Origin: Virgibacillus_P tibetensis
GTDB lineage: Bacteria > Bacillota > Bacilli > Bacillales > Amphibacillaceae
DNA: 8,100 nucleotides
Assembly: GCF_036026595.1 (NCBI RefSeq)
Contig: NZ_JARZFX010000031.1
Location: 1-8,100 of the forward strand
Reading direction: 5' to 3'
Part shown: positions 1 to 5,531 of the stretch, piece by piece
Numbering within the stretch: position 1 is the first letter of the stretch
Layout of the letters: every line of letters starts with the position of its first letter
The notes under the pieces: generated by a model
The model's input: the letters and a program-made list of their open reading frames with translations, nothing else
Told to the model about the DNA's origin: nothing
Database searches by the model: none
Made by a program: the position numbers and the translations under genes

Positions 1-1
1 C

Positions 2-133
2 TGCGAACGGTTTGGTACTTTAGAATCCCATTGCTTCAGCTGTGGGAGTGTCAAGAACGAGTATGTGAAATCGGTTAAAATCGCTGTTTCACGAGAAGAT
101 GATTCCAAAGATACAAAACAACAAAAAGTTTAG
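2..133 (+). CDS. C-terminal end of an unidentified protein
   Basis: An open frame enters from the left edge and runs 43 codons to a TAG stop; the start lies outside the window. The visible part has Cys at residues 1, 11 and 14 (a CxxCG pair preceded by another Cys), then a Lys/Asp/Gln-rich hydrophilic tail. Cys clusters of this kind often bind zinc or iron, but too little is present to name a family. The sequence reads like real protein, and the stop is followed by a promoter-like region for the next gene on the same strand. No hairpin terminator is visible in the 133-bp gap, so read-through into the dehydrogenase gene is possible. Function unknown. Confidence 0.5.
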   Translation, partial: CERFGTLESHCFSCGSVKNEYVKSVKIAVSREDDSKDTKQQKV

Positions 134-137
134 TTTG

Positions 138-166
138 TTGACAAATAGTAAGATGAAGAGTAAAGT
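138..166 (+). promoter_or_regulatory. Candidate sigma-A promoter for the alcohol dehydrogenase gene
   Basis: A perfect TTGACA at 138-143 is followed after 17 bp by TAAAGT at 161-166 (4 of 6 matches to TATAAT). A perfect TATAAT at 172-177 has no good -35 partner. Between the promoter and the gene, AAGATATCTT at 206-215 is a perfect 10-bp palindrome that could bind a regulator, but nothing identifies which one. The leader to the ATG would be about 95 bases. Confidence 0.4.
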
Positions 167-266
167 ACATTTATAATATATCTTGAATTAAGAATATTAG
201 AATTGAAGATATCTTAGATGATACTATTGTGTAATAAAGAAGTAAAACAATTTGGAGGCGATAGTT

Positions 267-1217
267 ATGAAAGGTTGGCTATTTTCAGGTACAAACAAAC
301 CACTAGAATTGATTGAAAAAGAAGATCCAAAAGCAATTCCAGGTCACGTTGTTATAGAAGTGAGAGCTGCTGGTCTGTGCCATTCGGACGTTGCAGCATT
401 ACAAGATCCAGGTTGGATGCCACTTTTCCCAAATGGTCCTGTTATTATGGGGCATGAGTTTGCTGGGGTTGTTATTGAAGTGGGTGAAGGTGTAGGAAAT
501 ATTAAAGTTGGAGACCGTGTTGGGGCTAACCCAATGAATAGAGAAACAAAAGTAACTGCTGGGTATAACTATGACGGCGGGTATGCAGAAAAAGTGCGTG
601 TTCCTGCAGATCAATGCGTAATCATTCCTGAAGGCGTTTCCTTTGTTGAAGGAGCAGCTTCAACAGATGCAGGGATCACAGCTTATCGTGCTCTTTTCAG
701 TATTGGACAAGCTAAAGAAGGTACAAAATTAGGAATCATCGGAGTCGGTGGTCTTGGTCAATTTGCTCTACAAATGGCACTAATTAAAGGTTGCGAAGTG
801 TACGCTACAGATGTTTCTGAAGGAGCTCGAAAACTTGCTGGAGAACTAGGGGCTAAAGTATTCGATACTGTTCTAGATATGAAAGAAGCAGAATGTGACG
901 TTATTGTTGACTTTGCTGGTTTTGGACAAACAACTTCTGACGCACTGGAAGCTGTAAGACCAAAAGGAACAGTTGTAATTGTTGGTATGGGTAAATTAGA
1001 ATCTAATATCAATACTTACTTAATGATTACAAAAGAAATTAAGCTTTTAGGAAGCAATGGTGGATCAGTAGAAGACTTAAAAGGTGTTTATGATTGCTTC
1101 GCTACTGGAAAAATGAGTCCAAATCTTATTACAATCCCATTTGAAGAAGTCGACAAAGGGATTGAAAAACTTAAAAATCATGAAGTAAAAGGTCGTTTAG
1201 TGGCTGTATTTGAATAA
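267..1217 (+). CDS. Zinc-type alcohol dehydrogenase (MDR superfamily), short form without the structural-zinc loop
   Basis: A 316-residue medium-chain dehydrogenase/reductase, predicted to be a cytosolic NAD-dependent oxidoreductase of an alcohol or polyol. Residues 1 to about 140 form the GroES-like catalytic domain and the rest the Rossmann domain. Catalytic zinc ligands appear as Cys38 (GLCHSD), His63-Glu64 (GHEFAG) and Asp134 (STDAG, where many relatives have Cys). The dinucleotide loop is GVGGLG at 159-164, and Asp182 at the end of the next strand favours NAD over NADP. After GDRVG (82-86) the usual four-Cys structural-zinc lobe is absent: the chain passes straight to GYNYDGGYAE, which explains a length below the usual 340 or so. 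I chose ATG 267 because GGAGG at 254-258 sits 8 bases before it; an upstream TTG at 252 overlaps that ribosome site. The gene is alone on its strand, with a terminator just downstream. The substrate cannot be told. Confidence 0.9.
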   Translation: MKGWLFSGTNKPLELIEKEDPKAIPGHVVIEVRAAGLCHSDVAALQDPGWMPLFPNGPVIMGHEFAGVVIEVGEGVGNIKVGDRVGANPMNRETKVTAGYNYDGGYAEKVRVPADQCVIIPEGVSFVEGAASTDAGITAYRALFSIGQAKEGTKLGIIGVGGLGQFALQMALIKGCEVYATDVSEGARKLAGELGAKVFDTVLDMKEAECDVIVDFAGFGQTTSDALEAVRPKGTVVIVGMGKLESNINTYLMITKEIKLLGSNGGSVEDLKGVYDCFATGKMSPNLITIPFEEVDKGIEKLKNHEVKGRLVAVFE

Positions 1218-1280
1218 ATATAAGTTTTATTTGTAATAAATGTAGAGGGGTTAAGACAAAACTCTCATCTGAATGAAATA

Positions 1281-1326
1281 GCCTGTGAAATTTACAATAA
1301 GTAAAATTTCACAGGCTTTCATATTT
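1281..1326. terminator. Bidirectional terminator between convergent genes
   Basis: GCCTGTGAAATTTAC (1281-1295) pairs with 1301-1316 with one bulged A, giving a 15-bp stem and a 5-base loop. On the + strand it is followed by a T-rich stretch (to about 1326). It lies between the stop of the + strand dehydrogenase and the stop of the - strand small gene, so it can serve both; the T-run is poorer on the minus side. Confidence 0.8.
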
Positions 1327-1340
1327 TTAAAATAAAATGA

Positions 1341-1664
1341 TCAGTACTTAGGTTTTTGATTACCCAAATTTGCACCATTATCATGCTTAAATGTTTGGCC
1401 TTTAGAAGGGGCAAACTCTTTCGCAATCTCTTCTTGGCTCTTCGGTTGTGATTTCAATGAAGCAAACGCATTTGACATTCTACTTGCTTGACGGTTTGTA
1501 GGAAGGAACTCTTTTGCAATCTCTTCCTGACTTTTAGGTTTAGCATTGGTTGAAAGGATTGGCGAAAATTCTTTCGCGATCCCGTATATAGTATTACCTA
1601 GTTTCGATTGACCATTATTTTCCTGACTACTTTTTTTATTTTTCTTATGATCAAATATTGACAA
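1341..1664 (-). CDS. Small hydrophilic repeat protein of unknown function
   Basis: A lysine-, glutamine-, serine- and asparagine-rich protein of 107 residues with no Cys or Trp and no membrane segment. The motif IAKEF occurs three times (residues 29-33, 49-53, 80-84), and KSQEEIAKEF is repeated exactly at 44-53 and 75-84, each time followed by a residue and Pro. GAGGAG at 1679-1674 decides the start. It abuts the first ATG (1673) and leaves only 3 bases to the second (1670), but sits 9 bases before TTG 1664, giving MSIFDHKK. The ATG at 1673 would add three residues. The repetition and composition loosely recall gamma-type small acid-soluble spore proteins, but the protease site TEFASE is not matched. 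A possible forespore promoter lies just upstream. I do not recognise the family; it could be a lineage-specific protein. Confidence 0.6.
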   Translation of the reverse strand: MSIFDHKKNKKSSQENNGQSKLGNTIYGIAKEFSPILSTNAKPKSQEEIAKEFLPTNRQASRMSNAFASLKSQPKSQEEIAKEFAPSKGQTFKHDNGANLGNQKPKY

Positions 1665-1685
1665 TGTCATCATCTCCTCGGTACT

Positions 1686-1715
1686 TATTATGAGAGAAGG
1701 CGAATGTAATTATGT
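1686..1715 (-). promoter_or_regulatory. Possible sigma-G-like promoter of the small repeat protein
   Basis: Read on the minus strand, ACATA (1715-1711) lies 18 bp before CATAATA (1692-1686). The known Bacillus forespore sigma-G pattern is roughly GHATR-18-CATHHTA, so 4 of 5 and 7 of 7 positions agree. Against it, the predicted start (about 1679) would fall on the ribosome binding site itself, leaving almost no leader. Two TTGACA hexamers on the same strand (1732-1727 and 1718-1713) offer sigma-A alternatives, but neither has a good -10 at proper spacing. Confidence 0.25.
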
Positions 1716-1857
1716 CAAGAAAGGTTTGTCAAAACATCTAGTGCTTAAAATCTTTCATTGTGCATTATTCAATTGGATATTTTTTTGCGTTTTTTCATAA
1801 ATTAATCGTTATTAATACAACATAATACCCACAACGTTAGTTTCGTGGTTTTCAATA

Positions 1858-2034
1858 TTCCACAATCGGGCGCGATTGTTGAATAGCAAAAGGGCTAATT
1901 TCTCAGTAAAACATTGATAAATTAGCCCTTTTTATATTCCGTAGTTCTAGCGTTGTAAATACGCACTTCCTAAACGTTACCCCATTGGTAAATGTAGTGA
2001 CAACAAGTGGTGAATTTTTAATGGTCGTAATCAG
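1858..2034 (+). repeat. Dispersed repeat, copy A
   Basis: This non-coding block recurs in degenerate form at 4772-4990 in the same orientation. It opens with a 26-bp imperfect palindrome (1858-1883; arms pair at 10 of 11 positions around GGCG) containing GGGCGCG. A 13-bp terminator-like hairpin follows (1889-1931), then a tract starting CGTTGTAAAT (1951). Shared blocks are CCCCATTGGTAAATG (about 1981-1994), CAAGTGGT (2004-2011) and CGTAATCAG (2026-2034). Similarity may continue to AAGTACC at 2040-2046. No transposase or clear terminal inverted repeats are present. A minus-strand 77-codon ORF covering this tract (1903-2136) is not credible as a gene: it has no ribosome site, and copy B breaks the frame. 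Confidence 0.65.
1889..1934. terminator. Terminator-like hairpin inside repeat copy A
   Basis: AAAGGGCTAATTT (1889-1901) is perfectly complementary to 1919-1931, a 13-bp stem with a 17-base loop. It is followed by a T-run on the + strand and by TTTT on the minus strand, so it could stop transcription both ways. No gene ends directly in front of it; it belongs to the repeat module and would insulate the downstream TetR cassette. Confidence 0.6.
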
Positions 2035-2303
2035 AAATGAAGTACCTGGGCTAAAATACACTAATATAATGAATAATAATACTTGGTAGGGCTTAAAAAT
2101 ATTTGCGTTTTTACATTCTTGTATAGGAACCCACAAAAAGAACGCTGGATGACATTTTCTTTGGTAATATTAAACTGTTTTATTAAATTCACACGTATTG
2201 ATGACCATCCTGGATATCAATTTGACTTCTAATTCCAGTTCGGATATGAAATGCTCCACACGGAATGAGAAACGTGTGAAAATGCTGAATGGGCTGAGTT
2301 ATA
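2035..2303. other. Intergenic stretch without a recognisable gene
   Basis: About 270 AT-rich bases lie between repeat copy A and the TetR operator array. A short open frame at 2246-2338 overlaps the operators and has no ribosome site, so I do not call it. CACACGG and CGTGTG at about 2256-2278 could form a small hairpin. Nothing else stands out. Confidence 0.4.
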
Positions 2304-2387
2304 TTGACCTTATAGGTAAATGGATTAATAAAACCCATTGACCTGTTAGATAAATACAATTATAATAAAATTGACCTTAAAGATAAA
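2304..2387. promoter_or_regulatory. Array of three operators upstream of the TetR gene
   Basis: Three 17-bp pseudo-palindromes of the form TTGACCT-N3-AGRTAAA lie at 2304-2320 (TTGACCTTATAGGTAAA, the most symmetric), 2338-2354 and 2371-2387. Start-to-start spacings are 34 and 33 bp. The middle copy covers the -35 of the regulator's promoter, the last covers the expected transcription start, and the first lies upstream. This arrangement fits repression of its own operon by the adjacent TetR-family protein. That pairing is inferred from position; the sites are seen directly. Confidence 0.7.
2338..2366 (+). promoter_or_regulatory. Sigma-A promoter of the TetR-hydrolase-methyltransferase cassette
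   Basis: TTGACC (2338-2343) and a perfect TATAAT (2361-2366) are separated by exactly 17 bp, a near-consensus promoter. Transcription should start near 2373, giving a leader of roughly 35 bases before the TetR ATG. The other two TTGACC hexamers in the region lack a -10 at workable distance. Confidence 0.8.
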
Positions 2388-2408
2388 AAGTAAATAAAGG
2401 TGGTTATC

Positions 2409-3032
2409 ATGCTTACAAAAATTTCGAATCTGGAATCCAAAAGAAAAGACGTTATTTTAAATGCAGCATTAAAGGAATTTGCCACAAAGGGATTTGATGA
2501 TGCCTCGACAAATGTTATTGCTAAAGAGTCCGGGATTTCAAAGGGGTTAATGTTCCACTATGTAAATAGCAAAAAAGACCTTTTTCTATACCTTTATGAT
2601 TATTGCACTGACATGATAAATAAAGAATATCTTGATTTAATGAACTTTAACGAACAAGATATTTTTGAAAAATTGCGTCAATCATATCTTCTCCAGATTG
2701 AGTTGCTGCAAAAGCATCCTTGGATTTTCGAATTTACTAAAATTACTGCTACCACGAAGTCTGATGAAATCAACAAGGAGCTGGAAGGAAGAGTAAATGA
2801 GAAACAATTTTTATGCCACGAGACTATGTTTGATAAGGTTGATGAATCTAAATTCAGGGAAGGGCTGGACGTTGAAAGAGGCAAGCAGCTTATTTTTTGG
2901 TCGAATATTGGTTTTACCAATCAGATACTGGAGGATATTAGGAACTCAGAAATCACTGAATTAGATTATGACAATATTCTTGCAGAACTTGATGGTTACC
3001 TTAATGAACTCAAGAAAATCTTTTATAAATAG
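2409..3032 (+). CDS. TetR/AcrR-family transcriptional regulator
   Basis: A 207-residue one-component repressor of typical family length. Residues about 12-62 form the TetR N-terminal DNA-binding domain: a first helix (RKDVILNAALKEFATKGF), then TNVIAKESGISKGLMFHYV, the helix-turn-helix with its conserved G-(I/V)-S-K-G and F-Y/H-Y elements, then KKDLF. The remainder is a helical ligand-binding and dimerisation domain with several aromatic residues; its ligand cannot be predicted. ATG 2409 is chosen because AAAGGTGG (2396-2402... ) lies 6 bases before it; a GTG at 2400 overlaps that site. The gene is first in a co-directional cassette and has three operator-like repeats on its promoter, so autorepression released by a small molecule is likely. 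The protein after it begins within about 30 bases, which suggests co-transcription. Confidence 0.9.
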   Translation: MLTKISNLESKRKDVILNAALKEFATKGFDDASTNVIAKESGISKGLMFHYVNSKKDLFLYLYDYCTDMINKEYLDLMNFNEQDIFEKLRQSYLLQIELLQKHPWIFEFTKITATTKSDEINKELEGRVNEKQFLCHETMFDKVDESKFREGLDVERGKQLIFWSNIGFTNQILEDIRNSEITELDYDNILAELDGYLNELKKIFYK

Positions 3033-3063
3033 AAATTAATGAATGGAGGTCTTGATATTAGCG

Positions 3064-4017
3064 ATGAAAGATTATACAAATAAACACCAAGGTGATAAGT
3101 CTATAGACAATGGATCGCCGATTGGACGTTTTTACAACGTGGAAGGACGACACTTGTTACTCGACTGTGTTGGGGTCGGAGGTCCAGCAGTAGTCTTTTT
3201 ACCAGCAGCCGGCATGGTCGGACTTGATTATCTGAATATTCACAATCAAATTAGTCAGCGTACAACATCAGTGATCTATGATCGAGCGGGAACGGGCTGG
3301 AGCGATCAGGTTAAGCTGCCTCGAAGTGCCCTCGAGGTCACTGATGAATTGCGGAGTCTTTTACGTACCGCTGGTGTATCAGCTCCCTATATATTCGTCG
3401 GCCACTCGCTGGGTGGAATTTACGCACAACGGTACGCTCAACGGTTTCCAGATGAGGTAGCCGGAATGCTTCTGTTAGAACCGCCTCACGAGGACTTTCT
3501 CTCCCATACACCAAAGTTAAAGAAACGCTACCTACCTCAACAGAGTTTTGCGATCGTTCGGACACTCCTAACTTACAAGCGATCCTTTCGTGGATTATTC
3601 GATCAGATGTTTGCCAAGTGGCCGGATTCGATACGTGAACCGCTGATTGACTATCATCTCAGGACATTATCGAAAACGATTACGGAAAAGAAAAACTTGA
3701 ACACCGAACTCTATAACGAAGTCCGTAAAGGAGGAGACACACCAGATATCCCGTTGATCGTGTTTACAGCGTTGGGGATCGACCCATTTACGACTCTGTT
3801 AACGAGTCAATCACTCCTGCGCGAGATTACTGATCCATTCAATAATGTAAAAAATACAATTTATACAAAATTAGCCAATTCAGTTCCGCGTGGGGAGCAT
3901 CGTATACTCAAAAATGCTGGGCATGCCACGATTCACACGGATTGTCCATACGAAGTCGTCGAAGCAATCTGGAACTTACTCGGCTTGAGTAAAACGCATA
4001 AAGAAAATTACAATTGA
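3064..4017 (+). CDS. Alpha/beta hydrolase
   Basis: A 317-residue soluble hydrolase of the alpha/beta fold, without a signal peptide. The nucleophile elbow is GHSLGG (113-118) with Ser115. The catalytic His is probably His287 (NAGHATIH), and the acid may be Asp240 after the strand PLIVFTALGID. YDRAGTGWS (72-80) is the usual family segment ahead of the nucleophile; the oxyanion region is LPAAGMVG instead of the common HG. Residues about 145-225 would be the cap. Such enzymes hydrolyse esters, lactones or amides; the substrate is unknown. The start is uncertain: GGAGG (3045-3049) is 14 bases before ATG 3064, long for Bacilli, while ATG 3043 overlaps it and TTG 3052 is too close. The gene is markedly more GC-rich (29 of 60 in two blocks counted) than the TetR and methyltransferase genes around it, a sign of separate origin. 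Confidence 0.85.
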   Translation: MKDYTNKHQGDKSIDNGSPIGRFYNVEGRHLLLDCVGVGGPAVVFLPAAGMVGLDYLNIHNQISQRTTSVIYDRAGTGWSDQVKLPRSALEVTDELRSLLRTAGVSAPYIFVGHSLGGIYAQRYAQRFPDEVAGMLLLEPPHEDFLSHTPKLKKRYLPQQSFAIVRTLLTYKRSFRGLFDQMFAKWPDSIREPLIDYHLRTLSKTITEKKNLNTELYNEVRKGGDTPDIPLIVFTALGIDPFTTLLTSQSLLREITDPFNNVKNTIYTKLANSVPRGEHRILKNAGHATIHTDCPYEVVEAIWNLLGLSKTHKENYN

Positions 4018-4105
4018 ATAAAACGGAGATATAAATCCTCAACTAAAATGGACTAATTTCGCTAGATAAAAATGGTCTGAATGAACAAGGAGATCGAGGG
4101 ATGAT

Positions 4106-4705
4106 ATGGATCGTCAATCATTAATTAAAAAGTTTGATAAGCAGGCAAAAAAATACAATAAACGACGAAAAAACGGTCAGGCTTATATGTTTCGTCAACG
4201 AATTTTTCAAGAAGCCGAAGGAAAGGTTTTGGAAGTTGCCATTGGTTCAGGACTGAATTTTCCCTTCTATAGTAGTGATATTGAATTGACAGGATTGGAT
4301 TTTAGTCATGTAATGTTGAAAACAGCACAGAATGCGGCTAAAGATTATCCTTTTAAAACAACACTTATTCAAGATGATGTGGAAACGGTTGAATTTAACG
4401 AAAACAGCTTTGATACTATCATATCTTCCGGCAGCTTATGTGCCTATCAAGAACCTGTAAGTGTTCTAAATAGCTTTCAAAAGTGGTGTAAGCCAGAAGG
4501 GAAAATACTGATGATGGAGCATGGCATTAGTACAAACAAACCGTTGGCATCGTTACAAAAATCTTTGAATCCTTTGGCACTAAAGGTTGTAGGGTGCCAC
4601 CAGAACAGAGATATTTCTGAAATTTTAAAAGAGTCTGATTTAAAGCCCATTAGGGAGGAGCGTTACTTGGCTGGTTATTTATATTTGATATGGGCTAAAC
4701 CATAA
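4106..4705 (+). CDS. Class I SAM-dependent methyltransferase (PmtA/METTL7-like)
   Basis: A 199-residue methyltransferase with the Rossmann-like fold. Motif I is VLEVAIGSG (41-49). The acidic residue binding the SAM ribose is Asp65 (LTGLDFS), followed by QDDVETVEF (89-97), SFDTIISSG (101-109) and EGKILMMEHG (131-140) as post-motif strands. The late segment LNPL...GCHQNRDI (154-170) resembles the NP...GC..R pattern of the phospholipid N-methyltransferase and METTL7 thiol-methyltransferase groups, so the acceptor could be a lipid, thiol or other small molecule. This is family inference only. ATG 4106 follows GAGGG (4096-4100) by 5 bases. The gene lies 88 bases after the hydrolase with no terminator between, so it is probably the last gene of the TetR-controlled unit. 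The hairpin in repeat copy B, about 100 bases on, can end the transcript. Confidence 0.85.
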   Translation: MDRQSLIKKFDKQAKKYNKRRKNGQAYMFRQRIFQEAEGKVLEVAIGSGLNFPFYSSDIELTGLDFSHVMLKTAQNAAKDYPFKTTLIQDDVETVEFNENSFDTIISSGSLCAYQEPVSVLNSFQKWCKPEGKILMMEHGISTNKPLASLQKSLNPLALKVVGCHQNRDISEILKESDLKPIREERYLAGYLYLIWAKP

Positions 4706-4771
4706 GCTTTTTCCTAAATCTTAAAAACACCTATATAATCATGAAAAATTGCTAATTTAAATTGTGATTTG

Positions 4772-4990
4772 TTCCAGTAAAGGGCGCGTTTGTGGAAGTT
4801 CCTAAGCCTAATTTTTCGCTAAAAATACGGAGTAATTAGGTTTTTTTATCTTTCAAAATCCTTAACGTTGTAAATTAACATTTCTTGACGTTCCCCCATT
4901 GGTAAATGCAGAGGCGTCAAGTGGTAAATCTTGTGGCAATCGCTGGTAAAAAACATGACAGAGGTAGTACTTTCTTATAGCCGTAATCAG
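4772..4990 (+). repeat. Dispersed repeat, copy B
   Basis: Second, more diverged copy of the block at 1858-2034, in the same orientation and order. It has a 26-bp imperfect palindrome with TTCCA and TGGAA ends around GGGCGCG (4772-4797), a hairpin with a T-run (4804-4847), then CGTTGTAAAT (4866-4875), CCCCATTGGTAAATG (about 4895-4909), CAAGTGGT (4918-4925) and CCGTAATCAG (4981-4990). Relative to copy A it has about 40 extra bases between the last two blocks. AAGTACC at 5024-5030 may be the shared end. With copy A it brackets the TetR-hydrolase-methyltransferase cassette. Confidence 0.65.
4804..4847 (+). terminator. Terminator hairpin inside repeat copy B
   Basis: AAGCCTAATT (4804-4813) pairs with 4834-4843, with one G-U pair at the base; T-rich sequence runs to 4847. 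An inner hairpin (TTTTT/AAAAA around CGCT, 4812-4825) can form within the loop. It is the first terminator after the methyltransferase gene and probably ends that operon. Confidence 0.65.
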
Positions 4991-5037
4991 CACACTTATG
5001 CGGTAAAAAACTTTACCTCTATTAAGTACCAATATTG

Positions 5038-5071
5038 GAAGATGTACATAAATTTGTGCATCTTCTATTTT
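5038..5071 (+). terminator. Terminator-like hairpin
   Basis: GAAGATGTAC (5038-5047) pairs with GTGCATCTTC (5056-5065), with one G-U pair and an 8-base loop, followed by TATTTT. It lies just after repeat copy B, with no gene of its own in front of it. Confidence 0.5.
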
Positions 5072-5336
5072 AAATTAATTTATGGAAATAGCGATGTATA
5101 AAGAGAGCTTATTTTAAAACACAATTACATCGGATGAAATTATCAACTGGCTTAATCATGACGACTTGTGCTGGAGAGATGTGTAATGCAAAATAAAAAT
5201 GCAGAGTGTTGAAACAAAAAAGTATGCAATATTTAACTTTATTTTATGGCTATTAAGTACAACACGGCTATCGAACTTGACCAATTCCCCAGTTAAAGCT
5301 GCTTAAAGATTGATTTGTGTTTATATTTTAAAAATA
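5072..5336. other. Intergenic stretch without a recognisable gene
   Basis: About 265 AT-rich bases before the peptidase promoter. Two short frames (5094-5117 and the in-phase 5118-5186) read as plausible protein but are broken by a stop and lack ribosome sites; at most they are a gene relic. I see no RNA gene or repeat here. Confidence 0.35.
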
Positions 5337-5366
5337 TTGACAAATTATCACCGATTACTGTATATT
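5337..5366 (+). promoter_or_regulatory. Sigma-A promoter of the peptidase-transporter unit
   Basis: A perfect TTGACA (5337-5342) and TATATT (5361-5366) are 18 bp apart, so transcription should start near 5373. The leader to the peptidase relic is about 160 bases and contains a GntR-like palindrome and a cre box. The promoter is well preserved although the first gene is dead, so it may still drive the transporter. Confidence 0.7.
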
Positions 5367-5377
5367 AAAACCATTAA

Positions 5378-5389
5378 ATTGTCGACAAT
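5378..5389. promoter_or_regulatory. GntR-like operator palindrome
   Basis: ATTGTCGACAAT is a perfect 12-bp palindrome just downstream of the predicted start of transcription. Its core TTGTCGACAA fits the TNGT-N-ACNA pattern known for the FadR branch of GntR regulators, many of which control catabolic operons. No GntR gene lies in the window, so the partner is inferred only. Confidence 0.5.
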
Positions 5390-5436
5390 ATATTTTGTGT
5401 TTAATTTATATTTACATAAATTCTCGGTACACCAAA

Positions 5437-5452
5437 ATGATAGCGTTATCAT
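5437..5452 (+). promoter_or_regulatory. Catabolite-responsive element (cre, CcpA site)
   Basis: ATGATAGCGTTATCAT matches the Bacillus cre pattern WTGNAANCGNWNNCWW at 15 of 16 positions and is symmetric in its arms. It sits about 65 bases downstream of the predicted transcription start and before the first gene, a position where CcpA is known to block elongation. This implies repression by preferred sugars. Confidence 0.65.
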
Positions 5453-5531
5453 TCGATTTAAATTGATTAGTTGTTAGTCAGTAGGTTTTGTTCAATGGGT
5501 ACTTACTTGATATAAGATTAATCAAGAAGAG

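Noticed and set aside
1903..2136. 77-codon open frame on the minus strand over repeat copy A
   Set aside because: It has no ribosome site, spans the hairpin and conserved tract of a repeat, and copy B breaks the equivalent frame with a stop.
2246..2340. Short + strand frame starting MKCSTRNEKR
   Set aside because: It has no ribosome site and runs through the first operator of the TetR promoter; about 30 codons is expected by chance.
3278..3565. Overlapping frames on both strands inside the hydrolase gene
   Set aside because: They are shadows of a GC-richer gene whose main frame has clear alpha/beta hydrolase motifs.
5094..5186. Two in-phase short frames, possible gene relic
   Set aside because: A stop separates them, neither has a ribosome site, and I could not tie the sequence to any family.
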